38,025 nucleotides of DNA from Bradyrhizobium sp. Tv2a-2 (GCF_000472425.1 NZ_AXAI01000039.1:99-38123); one strand, 5' to 3'; numbered from the stretch's first letter, positions 6,174 through 15,918 are shown. Notes: generated by a model not told the origin, from the sequence alone. Made by a program: numbers and translations.

Positions 6174-8842
6174 CAGGCGGCCTCCCACTCGGCGACGCGC
6201 TCGATCGCATATTTCTCCAGCACCTTTGCCAGGACGGCGACGCCGCTCGCATCTGACGGCACGAACATGCGCAGCTTCCAGGAGATCATTTCCCCGAAGA
6301 GGCCATAGGTGCTCAGTCGATCGCGCATCGTGTCGTCGAATCCCGACAGCTTGATGCGGAAAGCCCTCATGACCCGGACGCGGCGAGTCTGGATGACGGC
6401 GGCGTGGCCGGCATCGAGATCGCGTTCAATCGAGCGGATCAGCGAAGGCGTTTTCATGGAGGTAAGGAGGTGACGGAAGAAGCGCTGCTTGGTGCTTTCG
6501 AAGGCGGATCGCGCGGCGGACTTTGCTTGCGCGTTCATCGTGCCGGTCTCGCCGGTGATGTTGGCGGCCCGCATTGCCGCGTCGAGGTTGCTATGGATGA
6601 TGCCGAACGCGCCGGCATAGGCGTCGTAGATGCGAACCTGCTCGGGCGTAAGCTGGTGTTCAACGAGCTCGTACTCGACACCCTCGTACGATAGGGAGCG
6701 CACGGCATAGAGGCCGAGCGCCTTGAGGTCGCGCGCCAGCACCTCCATGGCCGCGACCCCGCCCTCCTCGATCGCTTCGACGAACTCCGCCCGGGTGGCA
6801 AATGGAAAATCCTCACAGCCCCAGAGTTCGAGCCGCTGGGCTGAGGCGAGATTGTGCACCGTGGCGGCGCCGGTCGCGGAGACATAAACCACGCGGTCAT
6901 TCGGCAAAGCGTGCTGCAGCCTCAGACCCGCACGCCCTGGCTGGGAGGCAGCCTGTTCACCCCGCTCGATCTTGCCGCCAACCGCGTTCTGCATGGCGTG
7001 GCTCTCGTCGAAGATGATCACTCCGTCGAAGTCGGAGTCCAACCATTCGACGATCTGCCGCGCCCTTGAAAGCTTCTCTCCGCGCTCGTCGGTGCGCAGC
7101 GTAGCGTAGGTGGTAAACAGGACGCCTTCCGCGAGCCGGATCGGCGTGCACTGACGGAAGCGTGAAAGCGGCGTCACGAGGAGCCGCTCCATCCCGAGCG
7201 CCGACCAGTCGCGCTGCGCATCCTCGATCAGCTTGTCGGATTTGCTGATCCAGACCGCCCGGCGGTGACCTTTCAGCCAGTTGTCGACCAGGATACCTGC
7301 GACCTGCCGTCCCTTGCCTGCCCCGGTCCCATTGCCCAGGAACCATCCGCGACGAAACCGAACTGCATTCTCCGCATCGTCACGCGCTGCCGCCACGACA
7401 TCAAAGGTCGCATCGACCGTCCAGGATCCCGCAAGAAATTCCGAATGAGCCTCGCCGGCATAGATCACGCTCTCGAGCTGCGCGTCTGACAGAACGCCGT
7501 CCGCTATGATCTTGGCCGGCAGATGCGGCCGATAGGACGGTTTTGGCGGAGCGACTGAAGCCATCGCGGCCGACTGCACGAGCTTGGTCGGGTGCGATTG
7601 CGCGCCCGCAATGCGGATCGACTGCAGCGCATAGGCCTCATAAAGCGCGTCGGTGATCTTGCTGTCATCGGTGGGCGTCCAGTCGACCAGCTCGTAGGCG
7701 ACTTCAGTCGCCGTGAGGTCGACTGCCGGGGTGATCACCGTCATTTGGCGACGGGCGACGTAGCCGCGGGCTGTTCGGGGCGTGGAAGGGGTGGCAGTTG
7801 CCGGCAGCGCCGCCCGGGGGGTGCCCACGACAGGACGACGTGGTGGTGCGCGCTCGGTGACCCAGCCGAGCAAAGTCGGCAGGTCGGGAGCCGTGCCGGG
7901 AGATTCCGGCAATGACGCGTTGTCGTCGGCCGGCACGCGATCGATGACGGTCAGGCGGGTGTCGATGTTGGTGCCGTGCTTGGCATAGACGGAGCCGTCA
8001 ATCGCCGCCGAGAATACGACACCGCCCTGCTCCTGCAGCCGCTTGAAGGAGTCTGTCCATGCCGGGTTGTCGGGTGCGAGGTTTGCGCCGGTGACGGTGA
8101 CCAGCCGTCCACCTTCCGGAAGACGGGCCAGGGCGGATCCGATGTGCCGTAACGCGGCATCTGCCATCTTTCGTTCGACATGAACTGCGGCCGAGAACGG
8201 AGTGTTCATCAGCACGACGCTCGGTAGGCAGCCGGCATCGAGGTGGTCGTTGAGGTGAGCGGCATCAAACCGGGCTGTGGAAACGCCGGGAAAGAGCTGC
8301 GCAAGAATACCCGCTCGGGTCTCTGCGATCTCGTTGAGGATGAGGGAGCCGCCGGCGAACTCGGCGAGGATGGCAAGGAGGCCGGTGCCGGCCGAGGGTT
8401 CAAGCACGACGTCTGCTGGCGTGATCGTCGCCGCCTGACTTGCGACAAACGAAAGCCCCATCGGCGTGGAGAACTGCTGGAGGGTTTCGCTCTCCTCGGA
8501 CCGGCGTGTGTGGCTCGGAAGGAGGCTCGTGATCCGCATCGGCAGCACGGCCGCCGGCAATGTCGCCTTCACACGCATGGCGGCGCCATAGCGTCGTAGG
8601 AATAGGACAGTTGCCGCCTCGCAGGCGTCATAGGCGGTCTTCCAGTTCCAGGCGCCACTGGTATCGGAGGCGCCAAAGGCTGCCTCCATGGCGTTGCGCA
8701 GGACAGCCGCTTCGATGCGACGGCTCCGCTCGAGGTCGGTTACGAGCTGTCGCGCAGCCCTGACGATCGCGGACGCGACGACTGCAGTGGCACGCATGGA
8801 AAGCGGCGCGGCGCTGGCGCCGACGACGAGAGATTCGGTCAT
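6173..8842 (-). CDS. Strawberry-notch family methyltransferase/helicase, internally deleted
   Basis: An 889-residue ORF from the ATG at 8842. The N-terminal part holds an adenine-methyltransferase-like domain: VVLEPSAGTGLLAIL (SAM motif I, about residue 147) and VLMNTPFSA (motif IV, about 212, with Thr replacing the first Pro of NPPF). Next comes the strawberry-notch helicase lobe: GNGTGAGKGR (Walker A, about 502), FDESHAMQN (DEAD-box-like motif II, about 610) and YVSATGAA (motif III). From my knowledge of Rhizobiales relatives these proteins run to about 1400-1500 residues with a second RecA lobe. Here GHAAVIQ (about 816) runs straight into TRRVRVMRAFRIK and a normal-looking C-terminal end (MRDRLSTYGLF, ISWKLRMFVP). 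About 500 residues, including the second lobe, seem to be missing in frame. The ORF is open, but ATP-driven helicase activity is doubtful. Confidence 0.82.
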   Translation of the reverse strand: MTESLVVGASAAPLSMRATAVVASAIVRAARQLVTDLERSRRIEAAVLRNAMEAAFGASDTSGAWNWKTAYDACEAATVLFLRRYGAAMRVKATLPAAVLPMRITSLLPSHTRRSEESETLQQFSTPMGLSFVASQAATITPADVVLEPSAGTGLLAILAEFAGGSLILNEIAETRAGILAQLFPGVSTARFDAAHLNDHLDAGCLPSVVLMNTPFSAAVHVERKMADAALRHIGSALARLPEGGRLVTVTGANLAPDNPAWTDSFKRLQEQGGVVFSAAIDGSVYAKHGTNIDTRLTVIDRVPADDNASLPESPGTAPDLPTLLGWVTERAPPRRPVVGTPRAALPATATPSTPRTARGYVARRQMTVITPAVDLTATEVAYELVDWTPTDDSKITDALYEAYALQSIRIAGAQSHPTKLVQSAAMASVAPPKPSYRPHLPAKIIADGVLSDAQLESVIYAGEAHSEFLAGSWTVDATFDVVAAARDDAENAVRFRRGWFLGNGTGAGKGRQVAGILVDNWLKGHRRAVWISKSDKLIEDAQRDWSALGMERLLVTPLSRFRQCTPIRLAEGVLFTTYATLRTDERGEKLSRARQIVEWLDSDFDGVIIFDESHAMQNAVGGKIERGEQAASQPGRAGLRLQHALPNDRVVYVSATGAATVHNLASAQRLELWGCEDFPFATRAEFVEAIEEGGVAAMEVLARDLKALGLYAVRSLSYEGVEYELVEHQLTPEQVRIYDAYAGAFGIIHSNLDAAMRAANITGETGTMNAQAKSAARSAFESTKQRFFRHLLTSMKTPSLIRSIERDLDAGHAAVIQTRRVRVMRAFRIKLSGFDDTMRDRLSTYGLFGEMISWKLRMFVPSDASGVAVLAKVLEKYAIERVAEWEAA

Positions 8843-8961
8843 GGGAGGGACTTTCTCGGGAGAGCGGGAATGGGCTGAACCGCCCGGCGCTCTCCTCAAC
8901 TCCGCGGCGGCTCAAACCCTTCCCGGCCCGACTCTTCCTCTCATGCTTCGCCAAGAAAATT

Positions 8962-8986
8962 GGGGCCGGCGCTGCACGCCGGCCCC
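8962..8986 (-). terminator. Terminator after the parB remnant
   Basis: A perfect 10-bp GC stem (8962-8971 pairs with 8977-8986) with a 5-base loop. On the minus strand it is followed by AATTTTCTT. It lies 44 bases past the parB-remnant stop and separates it from the strawberry-notch transcript. Confidence 0.8.
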
Positions 8987-9029
8987 CACGACGAACGCAG
9001 GACGGCTGGCGCCGTGCCGCGAGACGATC

Positions 9030-9800
9030 TTATTCAGCAGCCTCACAGCGTGGCCGGTCGTCGTCGGCCGCGACAGCCTGCTCCTCGTCATCGGAGAGGA
9101 ATTCGGGCAACGGTCCGGCTTCGCCATCCTGCTGCGCGGGCGCCGGCGCAGCGTCGACTAGACGCAGCGGTTCCGGCAACCAGCCGGAACCGTCGAGAAG
9201 ACGCTCGGCCTCCTTGGCCATGACGCCCTTCTTCAGATGGTCGATCAGTCCGGCCGAGGACTCGCCCTCGCCCTCACGAACCGCTTCGAGGATGCGGGAC
9301 TTGGTGACGCGGCCGAGATAGTTGTCGACTGTCGGTCGCCAGCCGGCCTGGACCATGTCGAGGCCGACGGGCACGCGCCAGCACGTCGGCTTGATCAAGA
9401 CGGATCCGAACGCCGTGGTCGGAAACGCGGCCCTAATTGTATCGGTTGGCCGGCTCAAAGAGGGCATTGACGGCGGATGACGCGCAGTGCGCGAACAGCG
9501 ACGACTGAGTGGTGCCATCAAACGCCGTCAGCACATCCCAAAGATGCGCCTCGTTCTCTGGCAGCCGTTCCTTCCATGCCTCGTGCCGCGCGTCGATGGC
9601 CTTGGCCGACGCACTCTCCTTCAGGCCGGGAGCCTGGGCGGGAAAGTTGGGCGTGTGAAGGGCGATCTCCAGGCAGCTTCCTGAGGATGCAAACCGGTAA
9701 AGGGTTCTCAGCACGAAGTTGTGCAGCACAGCCTGGAAGGTGATCGCGGGGCCAGCGCATCCCGCAGCGCCCTCTCCACGACGGGCCGCCAGGAGACTCT
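9030..9800 (-). pseudogene. 3' remnant of a large ParB-like (ParB/RepB nuclease-domain) protein
   Basis: Two out-of-frame pieces read as one C-terminal region of the long ParB-type proteins of rhizobial elements. The first piece, about 9433-9755, gives FQAVLHNFVLRTLYRFASSG, CLEIALHTPNFPAQAPGLK and LFAHCASSAVNALFEP. The second, from about 9365 to 9030, gives LDMVQAGWRPTVDNYLGRV, then SRILEAVREGEGE, IDHLKKGVMAKEAERLL and SGWLPEPLRLVDAA. A frameshift lies near 9370-9433. Another lies near 9745-9755, where ALRDALAP is out of frame with the following coding. The N-terminal several hundred residues, including the ParB nuclease domain, are absent: a typical leader (9773-9846) abuts the surviving 3' part. 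The gene is not functional. Confidence 0.75.
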
Positions 9801-9846
9801 CTCTTGGCTTCCAACCCGTCGCGAAAAGCGCCCCCTCCTCTCACTC
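9773..9846 (-). promoter_or_regulatory. parB leader with three motifs shared with ardC
   Basis: On the minus strand, in order: GAGTGAGAG (9846-9838), GACGGGTTG (9820-9812) and CCCGTCGTGGAGA (9785-9773). The same three boxes occur in the ardC leader at matching spacing. The start codon that should follow has been lost with the 5' part of parB. Confidence 0.55.
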
Positions 9847-9870
9847 TTCCCAGGCGCGGAAGGTCACGCA

Positions 9871-10833
9871 TCATGACGCTTCTTGATCGCCCTCAACTGT
9901 CTCGACCACGGCGCCCTGATCTATTTCGGGACCGAAGCCGAGCAGATAGTCCGCGGCCTTGCTCGCTTGCGAAGCAGCACGCACGATGGCGCGATTGTCT
10001 TCGCGCATGACTTCGAGCCAGGAGCCGATATAGTCGGCATGGCGCACCGTCGGCACGATGCCGAGCGATGCGCAGCCGAACGCGGCGGTGAGTTCCGCCA
10101 CCAATTCCTCGAAGGCGTATTTCTTGGTGCCGTAGGATCCACTCTGGTCGCGGTTGAGGCGCGAGCGATGACCCGTCGCATGACCGAGCTCATGGAGCGC
10201 GGTGCGGTGCCAGTTGATGGGCTCGAAATAGGCTTGCGGTGGCGGGACCTGCACATAGTCTTCGACAGGCGCATAAAATGCGCGATCGCCTCCAATGCGA
10301 AACGTGATCCGGGTAGCCTTGATCAGAGCTTCGACTTTGGGCTCTATCATGCCAGGTGGTGGCGGCGGCGCGGTGGTGGCGATCTCAGGCGGCAGATCCT
10401 CGCACTGGTCGCTGTTAAATACGGTAAAGCGTTTGAGGAACGGAATCGCCTGTGCCTCCTCGCCGACCTCTGCGGCACGTCGTTTTTCATCGTTCGGCAC
10501 GAAACGGTCGGCGTAGACCACCGTCGTGCCGCGTTCGCCCTTGCGGACGTGGCCGCCAAGAGAGAGGGCCTGACGGAAGGTGAGCCAGCTTTGTCCCGCA
10601 TAGCCGCGCTCGATGATGGCCCCCCAGAGAATAAGGACGTTGATCCCGGCATAGAACCGGCCCGAGGATGCATTTTTAGGCATGGCCAGCGGCGCCTTTG
10701 CCGCGGCCGTGCCCCAGGGCTGAACCCAGGGGACGCGGCCTGCCTCAAGCTCGGCGATGATCTTGTCGGTAATTTCGTCATAGAGGCTCGCCCGGCTCTG
10801 ACCGGTACCCGCCCGAAAGTGGTGTTTTGACAT
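9871..10833 (-). CDS. ardC: ArdC-type antirestriction protein (ssDNA-binding domain plus zincin metalloprotease)
   Basis: A 320-residue protein. The N-terminal ArdC ssDNA-binding domain (about 15-125) includes YDEITDKIIAELEAGRVPWVQPW, LILWGAIIERGYAGQSWLTF and HVRKGERGTTVVYADRF. The C-terminal zinc-metalloprotease-like domain carries TALHELGHATGHRSRL (HExxH about residue 214) with a downstream EELVAELTAAFGC that should supply the third ligand. Related ArdC proteins bind single-stranded DNA and protect incoming plasmid DNA from restriction during conjugation; that role is inferred here. The ATG at 10833 is supported by GGAG about 8 bases upstream and family alignment. The gene looks intact. Transcript leader hairpins overlap its ribosome-binding site. 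The symbol is used in the family sense. Confidence 0.9.
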   Translation of the reverse strand: MSKHHFRAGTGQSRASLYDEITDKIIAELEAGRVPWVQPWGTAAAKAPLAMPKNASSGRFYAGINVLILWGAIIERGYAGQSWLTFRQALSLGGHVRKGERGTTVVYADRFVPNDEKRRAAEVGEEAQAIPFLKRFTVFNSDQCEDLPPEIATTAPPPPPGMIEPKVEALIKATRITFRIGGDRAFYAPVEDYVQVPPPQAYFEPINWHRTALHELGHATGHRSRLNRDQSGSYGTKKYAFEELVAELTAAFGCASLGIVPTVRHADYIGSWLEVMREDNRAIVRAASQASKAADYLLGFGPEIDQGAVVETVEGDQEAS

Positions 10834-10914
10834 CGCGGATCTCCGCGACGGGCGCTGCGAGCCTTTCTCGCAGCCTGCAACCCGTCACGGCAAACCCGGA
10901 CAGCACTCTCACTC
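10833..10914 (-). promoter_or_regulatory. ardC leader: tandem hairpins over the RBS plus shared motifs
   Basis: Hairpin A has 7-bp arms at 10833-10839 and 10842-10848 with a 2-base gap. It contains the GGAG ribosome-binding sequence and touches the start codon. Hairpin B has perfect 8-bp arms GCTGCGAG (10854-10861) and CTCGCAGC (10867-10874). Upstream are GACGGGTTG (10886-10878) and GAGTGAGAG (10914-10906) on the minus strand, matching the parB leader. The arrangement suggests translational control of ArdC, perhaps by an RNA-binding protein or by ribosome access; this is inference. Confidence 0.5.
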
Positions 10915-11579
10915 TCAATCTTTTGCGCGAGCTGGGGTAATCCGATTCCCGCCTTCGCTGCCTTGGTCTGGGGCTGCTTCGCTCCAGCAAAGGAGGCGCA
11001 AAATGCGCAGTGGTCGTCGGACAGGATGTTTCGCTCAAAACCACTTCAATTTGTGTCGTTGAAGCAGACAGGTCGCCGGTAAGGGAACGCAAAAGCGGAA
11101 GAGCGAGCCGATTGCACTCATCAAAGCACTGACCGTGGCGAGAGCAGATCACACTGATGGGCATTGAGCCTTCTCTCTTGTCTAAATGGCTCTACGGCGC
11201 ACTCGTTGAGAGTGGCTTTCAGACCGTGTATTGAGACCCGCCAGGCTCAGCAGTTTCTGTCCTCGTGGCCCAACAAGACGGGCGCCTCGCAGGTCCCATC
11301 ATGGAGCGAGGCATTTTTGGCCTTCTCCGCGAACCAGGCAGAAGAAGTAAGCCGCAACGATCCTACCCAAACGGGCGGAGATGCTTCGCGGCTCCGGTCG
11401 CAGGCGTATGCCTGCGATTAGAGCGTGACCGTCGAAACGGCCGCCAAGAGCGCATACTTCTTCTCCTCGGAAGCTCAGCCTGGCTATTGAATCGCGACTC
11501 AAATTGCTTATTGAGGGCCAGAGCGATAGCAAGCGAGGACACCGGCGCAGGCGATCGACCATCCTGCCCGTTAGTTCCG
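10915..11579. other. Intergenic, no supported gene
   Basis: About 670 bases between the ardC leader and the chemoreceptor gene. Open frames here have no recognisable motifs. The promoter for ardC probably lies at its left edge, but I cannot place -35/-10 boxes with confidence. Confidence 0.4.
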
Positions 11580-13204
11580 CTAGGAGCCGGCCGCCATCTT
11601 GGCCGCTTCTGCTGCCGCTCGTTGCATGCTCGTCGACATCTCGTTGGTGACCGTGGACTGTTCTTCGACGGCCGCAGCCGTTGAGGTCACATATTCGCTC
11701 ACGTTGGTAATTGCCTGTTTGATCGCAGTCAGCGCACCGGCAACATCGGCCGAGATCGCGTTGAGGCTTCCGATCTCCTCCCCGATCTTGTCCGTCGCCT
11801 GTTTGGCCTGATTGGCAAGGCTCTTGACCTCGGAAGCGACGACGGCAAACCCTCGGCCAGCTTCCCCGGCGCGCGCTGATTCGATCGTGGCGTTGAGCGC
11901 AAGCAGATTGATCTGGCCGGTGATGTTGTTGATCATCTCGACGATGCCGCTCATCGACCGGGCGGCGTTAGTCAGGCGCTGCGCCTGACTAACAGCGGTG
12001 GCGACGCGCTCGACCGCTCCCGCCGCCGTTTCCCTCGACTTCGTCATCGCCTCAGAGATTTCGCGCACCGATGCATTGAGCTCCTCGGCACCGGCGGCAA
12101 CAGATTCCATCATGCCACGAACGCGTTCGTTACCTATGCGCACCAGGACTTGCTTCGTCACGTCGGCCGCGTATTTCACGACCTTGAACGGCTTACCGTT
12201 CAGATCGAGGAGGCTTGGATATAGACTTCCTTGCCGCTTTTGCCGATGCGTTTGTATTCGGCCGCCTGGTAGTGGCCCTTGTTAAGGCTGTCCCAGAAGG
12301 CGCGATATTCCGCACCGTCTCGCTCGGACGGATCAACGAACATGCTGTGGTGCCTGCCCCGGATTTCGCTCAAGGAATAACCGAGCGCCGAAAGAAACTT
12401 GTCGTTCGCCTTGATGATCGTGCCGTCCATGTCGAATTCGATGACGGCCTGAGACTTGCCGATCGCCTCGATCTGCCCGGCGAGGTCGGCATTCCGTAGC
12501 TTCTCGCCGGTCACGTCGGTTGCGAATTTCACAACCTTGAACGGCTTGCCCTTGTCGTCGAAGATGGGGTTGTAGGATGCTTGGATCCAAACTTCCTTTG
12601 CGCCCTTGCCGACGCGCTTGTATTCGGCCGCTTGGAAGTCGCCGCGATTGAGCGAAGCCCAGAACTCGCGGTAGGCAGGACTATCTTGAAACGCCGGTTC
12701 GACGAACATACTGTGGTGCTTGCCCTGGATCTCGGCCAATGTGTAGCCGAGCGCCTTCAGAAAGTTATCATTGGCGGTGATGATCGTCCCGTCGAGGTTG
12801 AATTCGACGATCGCCTGCGAGCGGTTGGCGGCAGCAGCCTGCGCGGCGTAGTCAAGGTTCTGCAGGCGAACCGACGCGTCCGCCCATTCGACCACTACAC
12901 CTGCGCGCTTGCCATTTGCATGCTTTAGCGGCGTCGCCACGAGGTCGAATGTGCGCGTGCCAATTTTGATGGTCGCCCGGTGGCGCGACGAGAGGCTCTG
13001 TAGCAGGCGCCGCTGATGGCTCGGACTTCTGTGAAAGACGTCAATGTTGGTACCGATGAGCGTCGCGACATCGAACTGCCGTAGTTCCTTCTTCAGATCG
13101 GCCTCGGCTTCGCCCAGCAGGGCTGTAACCGCGTCGTTCATGTAGACGATGTTCAGCCGATCGTCCGCCACCATCACGTTCGCGTCGATGGATTTTGCGG
13201 CCAA
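11580..13204 (-). pseudogene. Soluble PAS-PAS-PAS methyl-accepting chemotaxis protein, frameshifted
   Basis: The 5' part (13204-12200) encodes three PAS domains: one with ANVMVADDRLNIVYMND, then two of the type IVEFNLDGTIITANDNFLKALGY followed by GKHHSMFV and EVWIQASYNPI. The 3' part (up to about 12207, ending at 11580) encodes the MCP signalling domain, with the hallmark hairpin tip INLLALNATIESARAGEAGR and a methylation-helix-like end. The third PAS reads EVYIQAS then SI-stop at 12200, whereas LDLNGKPFKVVKY continues one frame over. Compared with the second PAS and the paralogue at 18882-20549, about 13 bases encoding YNPI are missing near 12206-12213. No membrane segment is present. Coding similarity also runs upstream of the TTG at 13204 (FARKPDHGSLTLLAAKS) to a stop, so the original start is also unclear. 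Confidence 0.85.
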
Positions 13205-15429
13205 GAGGGTCAGCGAACCGTGATCAGGTTTGCGGGCGAAGATCGATTATCTCCATCGACTCTTGATTGATCGGAATTTTAGAGGTGGCTCAGCTTGTCT
13301 CGCAGCGTCTCGATCATCTGATGGAGGCGGACGGTTGCAAGAGTTGTTGCCTGGTGGAAGCGCAAGGCACATGACCCGTGAGCAACCGGATCTCCCAGTG
13401 GCCATCTGCAACCAGAATGACGCCTCGCGGATGTCCTGGACAGCCGCAACTGGCCGCGAGGTCTCGCACTCGCCGGAAACTGATACGGATTGTTCATTCC
13501 GAGTTTCTCCACGCGCCATGGACGCGCCACAGTCCATGTCAGATTGTTGGTCGCAAGCAGTTTCCTGCGAGTTGTGTCGGGAGTTAGCTGCTCAATTGGG
13601 CCTGCGAGGGGAAGGCCGATCCCAGAGATCGATCCAACGACAGGCAACCAGGATGATTCCTTTGCGCCACTCTGCACCGAGTTTGTTTGACAGCCGTTAA
13701 GGGAAGCATCCGTAAATTTGCGGGCCCGAAGGTGTTATGTTACGTCGGCTGCTCATTCGCACCGGCGGCTGTTTGCTATTTGGAAGATTCTGGCCTTCGT
13801 AGTCTACCGTCTCGCCAAGCGACAAACGTCGGGATCGGGTCGAAGTGAGAGTTTAGCCTTCGATCCCACTGATAGCGCTCCGCCTGCATGGAAGCGGGGC
13901 GCAACATGCCGGATGACCAACTTTCCATCGAGCACGAGCAAGATCGTTGCTTCAAAGGGCCGACACGGCCATTTTCGGAAAAGTAGGCGGCTCGTGGATG
14001 AGCTACATGTGTCCATGAGGAAGACGAAGCCTGGACGAAAGCTTGCACTACCTCCATTGGCTCCGCATCGAGGACCATGACACGGGACGAGATCGTCTTC
14101 ACTCCCGGTGAGCTTGCTTCGACAACTTGCCTGCACCGCGGCCGATGAATCTTGGCCAAGTAGGAGCCTCACGATGACCATCACCATTACCGCCTTTGAA
14201 CGGCCACCCGATCGCGCAAGGAACTGACGCGTGATACCCGCGTTCGCTGAGCGCGCTAGAGGGAGTGGGCCAACCCTACGAGGTTAGCTTGTTTCGTTTC
14301 GTGCGAAGAAGGAACCCGCGCATCTGGCTGTTCAACCTTTCGGCGCGCTCATCCAGGGATGGTTTCTGTCGGCAGCGCCGAACCGTTCATCGATCTGCTG
14401 GAGCGGCTGTCGTTTAGCAATCGGCAAGCACCGTATCATTTGGGACAAAAATTCGCCTCTCCGGAGCGTTATGGTTGATCTCGGCAAAATGGACATATTT
14501 GATCTCATGGCGCCGCACATTCTACGATGACCAGGTGGCATCCGATCAGATCGCCCACGAGCGCCGGTAACCTTCATCAGTCACCTTAACACACGGATTG
14601 CGTTGCGCTCGCTGTGCCTGCCGCTACGAGAAATAGCAGCCGCACAAGGATTGGTCGACATCAGCCATCCGTACCTGTGCGGTTAGGGGCCGCCGTCGAA
14701 GGGCGGCGGTCCCGCCCTGGGGGACTCGCGCTCGCAGTCCGCTTGAGCTCGGCTCGCCGTTCCCGACGGCGCGCCGAGGCAGCGATCCGGGTACAGCTGA
14801 GCGGCTTGCAGCACATTGCGCTGTGCCGTCTGGATGCATCCGCCGACCGCAGCGCAGCTCCGCCGGTGAGCAATAGTCGCAGCGCGCTTCCGAGGCCTCG
14901 ATGCTTCGTTGTACGCCCCGAAAGAACGCGCCTCCTTGCGCGGTCCCGACCACGCAGCCCAGCCTAAGCCCTGTATGCATGTCGGCTGTTGGCCGATCCA
15001 AAAGGTGGCTGTTGCGATGCAGAGATATCGGTGATTCAGTCTGTCTGGTTGGCAGGACCGATGATCACGATGGGCATCGGTAAGTCGCCGCAGATGTAGG
15101 GGTGACGTGGGACTTGGCGCCTTCCGCGCTCGCGACAGGCATCACGATATCGCTGGTCGGGTTGATATCTCGTTTTGGCGGCTCAACCGGCTGGCATGGC
15201 CATTGCTTAAGTTGGGTTGTGGGAATTTCAGGGTCCCAGCTTGAAACAGAAGCCGCCGGGACAGCGACATTTCGAGCCCGGCTGCGTATTTTTTCGAGAC
15301 TGGCAGCGTGTCCAGGAACCTGCGGGAGCTTTGGAGTGGTTAGTTATAGATGGAGTCTGTCCGGTGGCGTCTAAAAATTTAGAAGCTGGTTCTTCGGCCG
15401 ATCGATCTGCCCGAACGAACCGAGAGCGG
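13205..15429. other. Long intergenic stretch, no supported gene
   Basis: About 2.2 kb. Open frames up to about 130 codons exist on both strands but none shows a family motif, a good start or consistent composition. I saw no transposase fragment I could name. It is probably decayed DNA. Confidence 0.4.
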
Positions 15430-15612
15430 TTGACGGTTCCCCAGCGCCCCGATGACGTGCTGCAGGAGGCTGAGAAAAAGGCGACGGCCGTTCGCGAAAA
15501 CATGGCCCGACTGCGCGAACTACGTCTGGCCAGAGAAGCGCACGAGGTTCAGACCGAAATCTCAGCCGGCAATCAAGTCGCCAAGGCAAAGCGGAAAAAA
15601 CGAGCTAGATAG
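15430..15612 (+). CDS. Small charged helical protein, unknown function
   Basis: A 60-residue protein, mostly one charged amphipathic helix: QEAEKKATAVRENMARLREL then RLAREAHEVQTEI, ending in a basic tail KAKRKKRAR. Composition and the heptad-like spacing of Leu and Ala suggest a coiled coil. The basic tail could contact nucleic acid. The start is uncertain: TTG at 15430 has a weak GAG-rich ribosome-binding site, and the frame stays open upstream to about 15217. No family recognised. Confidence 0.45.
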   Translation: MTVPQRPDDVLQEAEKKATAVRENMARLRELRLAREAHEVQTEISAGNQVAKAKRKKRAR

Positions 15613-15918
15613 AAGTGGTCGCTTTTGATTGCTGGCGCATTATCCATTTGTGGCGCTTCGCAAATTTCAGTGCGGTGCCGTCCATGATCAAACGGAGCAC
15701 GTGCTCAGCGGCGCGAGATCGAAGCTTTTGAATTCCGTTTATGCGCAGCCATCGTCGAGAGCTGGAACTCGGCCTCGGTGCCTCGCTACAGACTTCTAGC
15801 GGGACCGGCTCGTCAATCAAAAGAGGACGATGACGGATAGGGCTCGCGTCGTGGGTGACGACCGAAGGTGGGACCGAAGCTCGCCAGAGTGTACAAGAAG
15901 GGTAAATGTGCTAATCCG
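15613..15918. other. Intergenic before the cold-shock gene
   Basis: About 300 bases. The minus strand has a short frame containing QKLRSRAAEHVLRLIMDG, which looks slightly protein-like but has no start or family match. The cold-shock gene promoter should lie here. Confidence 0.35.

Noticed and set aside
9883..10830. Long + strand open frame (315 codons) opposite ardC
   Set aside because: It mirrors the ardC gene codon for codon, has no family motif, and GC-rich third positions readily open antisense frames.
14332..14577. Possible transposase fragment in the 13.2-15.4 kb gap
   Set aside because: I tried both strands and found no DDE, helix-turn-helix or terminal-repeat signature.
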